12,424 bases of DNA from NCBI GenBank assembly GCA_946480685.1, contig CAMLLI010000033.1, forward strand, positions 1-12,424. The letters are read 5' to 3'. Position 1 is the stretch's first letter, and each line of letters starts with the position of its first letter. This document shows positions 7,447-12,424 of the stretch, piece by piece. The notes under the pieces were generated by a model that was not told where the DNA came from, made no database searches, and saw only the letters and a program-made list of their open reading frames with translations. Source of the stretch: an uncultured Flammeovirgaceae bacterium (lineage in GTDB: Bacteria; Bacteroidota; Bacteroidia; Cytophagales; Cyclobacteriaceae). The position numbers were made by a program, and so were the translations under genes.

Positions 7447-7632
7447 ACCGTGCAATTTTACGCCCTCACCATGTCCGCAAAAGAATAAATTATTTGGAAG
7501 CTGGCAAGCGGTTTCAGAAAAGATTTTTAACAACGCCTTCTGGATTGAATAGAAGCAAAAAAAATTTCACGAGCTAATGTGATCCGCGCTGCGTTCTCCC
7601 CGATTCAAAATTTAGTGATAACTTTCGAGACT

Positions 7633-8283
7633 ATGCCTATTTTAAAAGTACAGGAACAAACCGCTGGCAAAGTAGCTTCCATGCTGCTTCAAATTCAAGC
7701 CATCAAACTCAACACTCAAAAACCTTTCACATGGGCTTCCGGATGGAAATCGCCTATCTATTGTGACAACAGGTTATCACTCTCCTTCCCGGAAGTACGC
7801 ACCGCCATTCGTGATGGTCTTGTGCAGGCTATTCGTGAAAACTACCCGGCTGTTGAAGCTATTGCAGGTGTCGCTACAGCAGGCATTGCACAGGGAGCAC
7901 TGGTAGCAGAATCTATGACGCTTCCTTTTCTATACGTGCGTCCCAAGCCAAAAGATCACGGTATGGAAAATCTGATCGAAGGAAAAATTACCAAAGACCA
8001 GAAAGTCGTAGTAATCGAAGACCTGGTATCAACCGGAGGCAGCTCACTCAAAGCCGTACAGGCACTGCGTGATGCAGGCTTCAATGTATTGGGAATGGTT
8101 TCCATTTTCAACTACGGCTTTGATATAGCGACCCGTAATTTCTACGAAGCCAACACATCACTGGTAAGTCTCAGCGACTACAACTACCTGATCAACTACG
8201 CACTCGACCAAAAGTATATCACCAACGACCAGCTCGTTTCGTTAAAAGCCTGGAGAGTGGATCCTTCGAGTTGGAAACCGTGA
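7633..8283 (+). CDS. pyrE: Orotate phosphoribosyltransferase (pyrimidine biosynthesis)
   Basis: A 216-residue PyrE, which joins orotate to PRPP to form orotidine 5'-phosphate in de novo pyrimidine synthesis. The PRPP-binding signature VVVIEDLVSTGGS lies at 125-137. The catalytic flexible loop RPKPKDHG is at 103-110, and WASGWKSPIYCDNR (34-47) is the orotate-side segment. The ATG at 7633 was chosen; a GTG at 7579 in frame would add 18 residues not expected for the family. The gene is transcribed away from the Nudix gene across a 186-base gap where I see no full promoter match (TAACTTTC at 7619-7626 is a one-mismatch -7 box). Downstream is the long repeat region rather than an ordinary terminator. 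Confidence 0.96.
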   Translation: MPILKVQEQTAGKVASMLLQIQAIKLNTQKPFTWASGWKSPIYCDNRLSLSFPEVRTAIRDGLVQAIRENYPAVEAIAGVATAGIAQGALVAESMTLPFLYVRPKPKDHGMENLIEGKITKDQKVVVIEDLVSTGGSSLKAVQALRDAGFNVLGMVSIFNYGFDIATRNFYEANTSLVSLSDYNYLINYALDQKYITNDQLVSLKAWRVDPSSWKP

Positions 8284-8341
8284 GTTGGGGCTGCTGGCTT
8301 CAGGTTGCTGGCTGCAAGCAGAGAATCTTGTAGAGAGCTTT

Positions 8342-8398
8342 GAGCTGTCAGCCGCGAGCTGCGAGTTTAAAGGCAGTCGCTATATATGGCGCGAGTGG
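8342..8398 (+). repeat. 57-base direct repeat, copy 1
   Basis: Aligns without gaps to 8451-8507 at 48 of 57 positions. It contains the end of an A block, the invariant core GAGTTTAAAGGCAG (8363-8376) and the palindromic segment CGCTATATATGGCG (8378-8391), which pairs as CGCT/GGCG with one G-T wobble. Confidence 0.85.
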
Positions 8399-8450
8399 AC
8401 TCTGGCTACTGGTTGCTAGCTGCTGGAGGCGAATTTATATAGTGAGCTGT

Positions 8451-8507
8451 GAGCTGCCAGCCTCGAGTTGCGAGTTTAAAGGCAGCTGCTATATATAGCA
8501 GTAGTGG
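8451..8507 (+). repeat. 57-base direct repeat, copy 2, with perfect 16-base palindrome
   Basis: Second copy of the 57-base unit, 109 bases after the first. The core is identical, and 8486-8501 is a perfect palindrome, CTGCTATATATAGCAG. Relative to copy 1 the base pair 8378-8391 (C-G) has become 8487-8500 (T-A), and the wobble 8381-8388 has become a Watson-Crick pair, so pairing is preserved. Confidence 0.85.
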
Positions 8508-8535
8508 CCGCTGGCTCCTGGCTGCAAGTAGACAA

Positions 8536-8550
8536 ATCGTTTTCAACGAT
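8536..8550 (+). other. Small perfect hairpin after heptad element 2
   Basis: ATCGTT, loop TTC, AACGAT: a 6-bp stem with a 3-base loop, followed by another CTGCTATATATAG (8551-8563) that repeats one arm of the nearby palindrome. There is no T tract directly after it, so a terminator role for pyrE is uncertain. Confidence 0.45.
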
Positions 8551-8620
8551 CTGCTATATATAGTGTGTTTAAATTTCTACCGACTATATCGAATTCGGCA
8601 TAAATACATTTCCGATTACA

Positions 8621-8693
8621 CCAAACATAAACACATACACACCTAAACACCCAAACACATTCAAAACATAAACACATTAACACCTCAACACAT
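8621..8693 (+). repeat. Degenerate C+A octamer array in the leader of the oxidase gene
   Basis: About nine imperfect 8-base copies of AAACACAT run from 8621 to the start codon, with variants AAACACCC, ACACACCT and TAACACCT and one 9-base unit at 8661-8669. The plus strand is almost free of G, so the leader RNA would be unstructured. The array ends at the TTG start of the flavin oxidase and its character continues into the first codons (Thr/Pro-rich N-terminus). Confidence 0.75.
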
Positions 8694-9883
8694 TGACCAC
8701 CACATTCTCACCAACTACAAATATCCCAACAAAGGCCACGCCCTTTCCCACATTCACAAGGGGCTCAAACATCGTGGTGGTCGGGGCTGGTGCGTTTGGG
8801 GGGTGGTCTGCGCTATATCTTTTGCGTCAGGGGTATAAGGTTACTTTGGTGGATGCGTGGGGACCCGGTAATTCGCGGGCGAGCTCCGGGGATGAAACGC
8901 GTGTGATACGTTCTACCTACGGTGCTAATGAAGTATATTTTGATTTGAATGTGCGGGCACTTGCCTTGTGGAAAGAGAATGAAAAGCTGTTCAATAAAAA
9001 ACTCGTTCACAATTCGGGTGTGTTGTGGTTCTGCTATGAAGAGGCTACTCCATTGGTGGATGACTCAATTCCGTTCGCGCAAAAACATGCCATGGAGTAT
9101 GAACGTCTCTCGATACAGGAATTAAAGAAGCGGTTTCCCATTATATATACCGATGATCTGCACCACGCTTACTTCGATCCGTATGGTGGCTATCTGAAAG
9201 CACGTGAAGCTTGCCAGGCTGTGCAGGAGCAATTTATAAAAGAAGGCGGTAACTATATACAGGCAGAGGTTACTCCCGGCACTATATATCAACGGCAACT
9301 GGACGCTGTAAAATTATCGGATGGGCGATCGTTGCAGGCAGATGTATACTTGTTTGCGTGCGGATCGTGGCTCGGCAAAATATTCCCGGATATACTCAGC
9401 AATGTCATCACTTGTACCAAACAAGAGGTATACTATTTTGGTGTACCGGCCCCGTATGCATCCCTCTATGACAACTTTCCCGTATGGGTTGATGTTGATG
9501 GCAACGATTTTTACTATGGTATAGCCGGTAATGCACATCGTGGTTTCAAGATCGGTGTGGATATACGGGGTGCTATATTTGATCCTTCGCAGGGTGAACG
9601 AAGTATAACACCGGACGTGCTCGCGAAAGCACGTACGTTCATCGCGCATCGTTTTCCCGGACTGAAAAATGCCCCGCTCACGGAGAGTCGCGTTTGTCCT
9701 TATGAAAATTCACCGGATGGTAATCTCACCTTTGACGTACATCCGCATGCGGCAAATATAGTATTGCTGGGTGGAGGTTCTGGTCATGGTTTTAAACATG
9801 GTCCGGCTTTAGGCGAACTGGTGGCAAATACATTTGCAGGGAAGGCTGTTCCTCCAGATATATTTCGGGGTGCACTCAAATAA
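8693..9883 (+). CDS. FAD-dependent amine oxidase, sarcosine/N-methyltryptophan oxidase family
   Basis: A 396-residue flavoenzyme of the DAO superfamily. The Rossmann dinucleotide motif VVVGAGAFGG is at 28-37, followed by acidic D54 and the SRASSGDETRVIR segment (61-73) typical of monomeric sarcosine oxidases. Near the C-terminus, RVCPYENSPDG (333-343) aligns with the family segment whose cysteine binds FAD covalently (C335 here), and GGGSGHGFKHGP (360-371) is the second flavin-contact motif. Such enzymes oxidise secondary or N-methyl amines with oxygen, giving hydrogen peroxide; the substrate here is unknown. The start is TTG at 8693: an in-frame stop lies just upstream (8678-8680) and no ATG precedes the Rossmann motif. 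The first 25 residues, Thr/Pro-rich, are an unusual addition apparently derived from the leader repeat. It is flanked by repeats and faces the siroheme operon. Confidence 0.88.
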   Translation: MTTTFSPTTNIPTKATPFPTFTRGSNIVVVGAGAFGGWSALYLLRQGYKVTLVDAWGPGNSRASSGDETRVIRSTYGANEVYFDLNVRALALWKENEKLFNKKLVHNSGVLWFCYEEATPLVDDSIPFAQKHAMEYERLSIQELKKRFPIIYTDDLHHAYFDPYGGYLKAREACQAVQEQFIKEGGNYIQAEVTPGTIYQRQLDAVKLSDGRSLQADVYLFACGSWLGKIFPDILSNVITCTKQEVYYFGVPAPYASLYDNFPVWVDVDGNDFYYGIAGNAHRGFKIGVDIRGAIFDPSQGERSITPDVLAKARTFIAHRFPGLKNAPLTESRVCPYENSPDGNLTFDVHPHAANIVLLGGGSGHGFKHGPALGELVANTFAGKAVPPDIFRGALK

Positions 9884-9886
9884 AAA

Positions 9887-9926
9887 AATCACAAAACCCG
9901 GAGTATATATACCGGATTTTGTGATT
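9887..9926 (-). terminator. Terminator hairpin, mainly for the leftward siroheme operon
   Basis: A 15-bp stem with one mismatch (9887-9901 against 9912-9926) and a 10-base loop AGTATATATA. Read leftward, it is followed at once by a run of seven T, a typical intrinsic terminator for the operon ending at 9950. Read rightward, only GAGCG follows, so for the oxidase transcript it would serve as a 3' hairpin rather than a textbook terminator. It starts 3 bases after the oxidase stop. Confidence 0.8.
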
Positions 9927-9949
9927 GAGCGTCTGGTTGTAGCTATATC

Positions 9950-10549
9950 TTATGGATTTGCCGGAGCAGTTCCACTTTCCAAAAACGAAGTTGTTATATC
10001 GTTCAGCACTTTTACCTTGTGACTGAAGTCTCCTTTAATCTGCTCGCGTATTTTGTGCATGTTGTTAAGCAGATCGTTGGTATCATCCGGCAGTGCTTCT
10101 TCCAGGTACTCGCGTATCCGCTTGGACATCGTTGGTGATTTTCCATTGGTTGATACACCGATCTTTAAATTACCTTTCGTTACTACCGATCCGAGATAGA
10201 AATCGCACAAGTCCGGTGTATCCGCTACATTGATAAGCAGCTTGCGGGTTCGGGCAAACTTACGAATGGTTTCATGAAGCTGGCGGTTATCGGTAGCCAG
10301 TATCACGAGATCTTTATCCCACAAATCCCACAACTTAAAATTGCGTTCCTCCCATTTGACGTGCTCATGTTTTCGTGCAAGTTCCTTTATCGGTTCCTGG
10401 ATGCTGCGTGCCACGACTGTTACGTTGGCAGCGGGACTGTTCTTTAACACTGCTGTGAGTTTTTCCAACCCAACATTACCGCCCCCTACAATAAGGGTGC
10501 TCAGTGATTCAAGTTTCAGGAAAACGGGAAAAAGGTTGTTGCGTTCCAT
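9950..10549 (-). CDS. Precorrin-2 dehydrogenase / sirohydrochlorin ferrochelatase (Met8/CysG-N type)
   Basis: A 199-residue protein of the Met8p / CysG N-terminal type. It uses NAD to oxidise precorrin-2 to sirohydrochlorin, then inserts iron to give siroheme. The NAD motif VGGGNVG is at 21-27. NVADTPDLCDFYLGS (107-121) contains D110, at the position of the aspartate important for catalysis in CysG and Met8p, and STNGKSP (133-139) starts the conserved C-terminal half. In E. coli this domain is fused to the methyltransferase as CysG; here it is a separate gene, last in the leftward operon after cobA. A 137-base AT-rich gap with an inverted repeat separates it from cobA. The ATG at 10549 gives the normal N-terminus (MERNNLFPVFLKL). 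Confidence 0.93.
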   Translation of the reverse strand: MERNNLFPVFLKLESLSTLIVGGGNVGLEKLTAVLKNSPAANVTVVARSIQEPIKELARKHEHVKWEERNFKLWDLWDKDLVILATDNRQLHETIRKFARTRKLLINVADTPDLCDFYLGSVVTKGNLKIGVSTNGKSPTMSKRIREYLEEALPDDTNDLLNNMHKIREQIKGDFSHKVKVLNDITTSFLESGTAPANP

Positions 10550-10686
10550 GGCATTTTTAACTGTTAGAAGTAAGACAATTGTTGTTAGACATTTATTTTA
10601 TTTTTTGGGTTTTATATTCTTTTATGCTTTTTACACACCACTACAGATATACTATATCTATAGTCGCGTGGTTGCTGGTTTTATTC
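10550..10686. other. AT-rich intra-operon gap with inverted repeat
   Basis: The gap between cobA and the ferrochelatase gene is unusually long for this tight operon. It holds AGATATA-C-TATATCT (10645-10659) and, beside it, GGTTGCTGGTT (10670-10680) with GTT spaced 7 bases apart, which resembles the B block that follows the palindrome in the heptad elements. The remainder is T-rich on the plus strand. No promoter of the Bacteroidota type was found reading leftward. Confidence 0.4.
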
Positions 10687-11469
10687 TTAAGCAATGGATT
10701 TGGTAGCTACCACCACCTTTTCAAGAGCCTGTGCATAACGCACTACTTCGCCTACAATGATAATGGCCGGTGAGCCAATGCCGTTGGTTTGAGCTTGTTC
10801 AGCAATGGAGCGAACGGTACCGATAACACTTTTCTGTGAAGGAAGTGATCCGTTTTGTACAACTGCTACCGGTATATCTGCTTTTCCATGATCTGCGAAA
10901 GCCTGCATAATCTCCGGGAGTTTATTCAGTCCCATGAGTATAACTACAGTGGCTGTTGATTGTGCAGCCAAGGCTATATCTGCAGAGACAGCTCCCGTTT
11001 TTGTTGTGCCGGTAACCACCCAGAAACTTTCGCTGATGCCACGTGCTGTTACGGGTATCTTCAAACTCGCGGGTACTGCTACAGCGCTGCTTATCCCGGG
11101 TACTACATCGGTATGTACTCCGTGTGCTTCAGCATATTCTATTTCTTCAGAGCCTCTTCCAAATACAAACGGGTCTCCACCTTTTAAACGTACTACGTGT
11201 CCGTAGCGATACGCGAAGTCAACGATAAGCTCGTTGATCTCTTCCTGTTTATAGGAATGTTCACCGGCACGTTTGCCAACTGAAAAGGCAGGAACACCTT
11301 TCGGTATCCACTCGAGTATATCTGCCGAAACCAATGCATCGTACAACACGACATCAGCTTTCTTCAGCACGTTTATAGCCTTGACGGTGATGAGTTCAGC
11401 ATCACCCGGGCCGGCTCCTACCAGTGTGAGACGCGGTTCTTTTTCTATGATGGAGATCGTGTCGATCAT
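10687..11469 (-). CDS. cobA: Uroporphyrinogen-III C-methyltransferase
   Basis: A 260-residue SUMT, which uses two S-adenosylmethionine molecules to methylate uroporphyrinogen III to precorrin-2, the branch point to siroheme and cobalamin. Family motifs are all present: LVGAGPGDAELITVKA (16-31), VVRLKGGDPFVFGRGSEE (92-109), VVPGISSA (122-129) and PVTARG (139-144). The length is normal for a single-domain CobA. Its ATG overlaps the stop of the upstream reductase gene by 4 bases (ATGA), so it is probably translationally coupled. The neighbours indicate that its precorrin-2 goes to siroheme; no cobalamin genes are in view. Confidence 0.96.
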   Translation of the reverse strand: MIDTISIIEKEPRLTLVGAGPGDAELITVKAINVLKKADVVLYDALVSADILEWIPKGVPAFSVGKRAGEHSYKQEEINELIVDFAYRYGHVVRLKGGDPFVFGRGSEEIEYAEAHGVHTDVVPGISSAVAVPASLKIPVTARGISESFWVVTGTTKTGAVSADIALAAQSTATVVILMGLNKLPEIMQAFADHGKADIPVAVVQNGSLPSQKSVIGTVRSIAEQAQTNGIGSPAIIIVGEVVRYAQALEKVVVATKSIA

Positions 11470-12424
11470 TTTACAGCTACCTCATTCGTTACAGCCGCAC
11501 GATAAGCAACTATATCCGTCAGGAATTTTTTAGAATCTTCAAGATATGCTATAGCAAATTCTTCGGTTGGTTCGCTCTTGTTAATGCGCAATACGAACTC
11601 GCGGAAGTTTGCTGCCAGCGGGAAGTTACCAGTCTCTATAAAGTGTGTCTGAAAATCATTCAGCACTTGTATCTGCGTGCTTGGTTTTACATCACGCGTC
11701 AGCAACATCGCTTTCGCAGTATTGATAAATGCGCTATAGCTGTGATATATAGAGTCAGCATACTGTGCATTACGCAATGCTTCTTTCGACCATTCGAGTT
11801 TTTCTTCTGATTCGTAGAACAGTGTTGCGACCAGGTCTATAATTACACCGGCACACTCCCCTACTGCAGTATGCAGAATGAAGTTATGCTCTTCACCCCA
11901 GTCGATATAGTCTGAGGCCTCAACGGTTGTCAGATCACCGAGCGGTTTCAGCAAAGTATAGAAGTGATTTCTTCCAAGACGTTTGAAGTAATCATGATAG
12001 TACTCGCCATCCTGGCTGTTCGTTTCATAATCATCAAACAGTATACGCAATGCCTGCGGACCGCGCTTGCTTGGGATCTTCAGGATCTTATCGGAAATTA
12101 TACCCTCACCATCTTTCAGTTTACCACCACCGAGTAACACTACCAGTGCCGGTAATACTTTTCCCTGTTTATCTTTTATTGTACTGCCGTGTAAGCCTAT
12201 GCCCGCCAAACCGTGCTGTCCGCATGAGTTAGGACATCCGCTGATTTTGATTTTGATATCGGTGTTGAACACCATCTCCGGATATTCTTCACGAATCACT
12301 TTCTCCAATGCAAGAGATACGTTGGTACTATCGGATATAGCGAGGTTACACGATTCCGTTCCGGGGCAAGCCGTTATATCTGCAACACTATCGAAGCCTG
12401 GTTCTGCCAGCGCGAGTTTATCCA
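11466..12424 (-). CDS. Siroheme-dependent sulfite/nitrite reductase, C-terminal part (5' end beyond window), with extra C-terminal domain
   Basis: The frame is open to the right edge, so the start is off-window; about 319 residues are visible. Both cluster motifs are present: ACPGTESCNLA (C-x5-C, near 12347-12371) and SGCPNSCGQHG (C-x3-C, near 12215-12236). These four cysteines hold the 4Fe-4S cluster and bridge it to siroheme in sulfite and nitrite reductases, which carry out six-electron reductions with ferredoxin or NADPH-derived electrons. Which substrate is used cannot be settled from this part. The canonical fold should end near YFKRLGRNHFYTLLKPLG. About 155 further residues follow (roughly 11466-11939), mostly helical, with a pattern that recalls HEPN domains but without the RxxxxH RNase motif. 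The stop overlaps the cobA start by 4 bases. Confidence 0.93.
   Translation of the reverse strand, partial: DKLALAEPGFDSVADITACPGTESCNLAISDSTNVSLALEKVIREEYPEMVFNTDIKIKISGCPNSCGQHGLAGIGLHGSTIKDKQGKVLPALVVLLGGGKLKDGEGIISDKILKIPSKRGPQALRILFDDYETNSQDGEYYHDYFKRLGRNHFYTLLKPLGDLTTVEASDYIDWGEEHNFILHTAVGECAGVIIDLVATLFYESEEKLEWSKEALRNAQYADSIYHSYSAFINTAKAMLLTRDVKPSTQIQVLNDFQTHFIETGNFPLAANFREFVLRINKSEPTEEFAIAYLEDSKKFLTDIVAYRAAVTNEVAVK

Larger units (their letters stand above)
8290..8528 (+). repeat. Composite heptad-repeat element 2 (B-A-palindrome-B-A-palindrome-B)
   Basis: Bases 8284-8692 (409 bases) have no gene I can support. The first part is a mosaic with 7-base phasing. B blocks (GCTNNNN) lie at 8290-8317, 8405-8427 and 8507-8528. 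A blocks (AGCNNNN) lie at 8336-8366 (AGC at 8336, 8343, 8350, 8357) and 8445-8475 (AGC at 8445, 8452, 8459, then AGT at 8466, 8473). Each A block is followed by GAGTTTAAAGGCAG and an AT-cored palindrome, then a B block. The same order occurs inverted in the element at 547-781. It begins 7 bases after the pyrE stop. It might act at the RNA level as a 3' structure or be a dispersed repeat; neither is shown. Confidence 0.8.

Noticed and set aside
8342..8507. Possible CRISPR array from two 57-base repeats
   Set aside because: Only two diverged copies (84% identity), the region between them is itself repeat-like, and no cas genes are present.
8449..8646. Small open frame of 65 codons in the repeat region
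   Set aside because: It is formed by heptad and palindrome sequence, has no recognisable protein features, and repeats without stops can give such frames by chance.

Overview
The window looks like a chromosomal segment of a Bacteroidota bacterium, most likely of the Cytophagales type; that lineage call is inference. The support is the gene content (a BatA-like von Willebrand protein, a bacterial GH3 enzyme, DUF1573, DUF3822 next to coaD, a two-part Nudix protein divergent from pyrE), a near-perfect Bacteroidota-type promoter (TTTG, 20 bases, TAnnTTTG) and the lack of Shine-Dalgarno sequences. GC looks to be in the mid-40s percent. No rRNA, tRNA, transposase, phage gene or CRISPR array is visible.

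Layout. 1-540: 3' end of a batA-like gene. 541-787: a heptad-repeat element. 788-2957 (leftward): GH3 acyl-amido synthetase followed by an overlapping LysE-type exporter, under a good promoter at 2989-3020. 3077-4162 (rightward): YggS-family PLP protein and DUF423 membrane protein, ending at a bidirectional terminator shared with the convergent DUF1573 lipoprotein-like or periplasmic gene (4206-4616). 4739-6686 (rightward): Nudix hydrolase, DUF3822 and coaD, ending at a 12-bp bidirectional terminator. 6760-7446 (leftward): second Nudix protein, divergent from pyrE (7633-8283). 8284-8692: a 409-base gene-free stretch with a second heptad-repeat element and a C+A octamer array. 8693-9883: flavin amine oxidase with a TTG start. 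9950-12424 (leftward): siroheme operon, reading sulfite/nitrite reductase (runs off the right edge), cobA, precorrin-2 dehydrogenase/ferrochelatase.

How the genes work together. The clearest functional unit is the siroheme operon: CobA makes precorrin-2, the Met8/CysG-N-like enzyme turns it into siroheme, and the reductase encoded first in the operon uses it. The GH3-LysE pair is translationally overlapped and may be a conjugate synthesis/export pair. The rest is housekeeping: CoA, pyrimidine and PLP metabolism and nucleotide hydrolysis.

The most unusual material is non-coding. Two composite elements are built of 7-base-periodic blocks (AGCNNNN / GCTNNNN) in the same order B-A-spacer-B. One lies in inverted orientation after batA and one, partly duplicated, after pyrE. 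The duplicated copy carries an AT-cored palindrome whose two copies show a compensatory base-pair change, which points to a folded RNA or DNA structure. The main unusual protein feature is a roughly 155-residue helical C-terminal extension, weakly HEPN-like, on the siroheme reductase.
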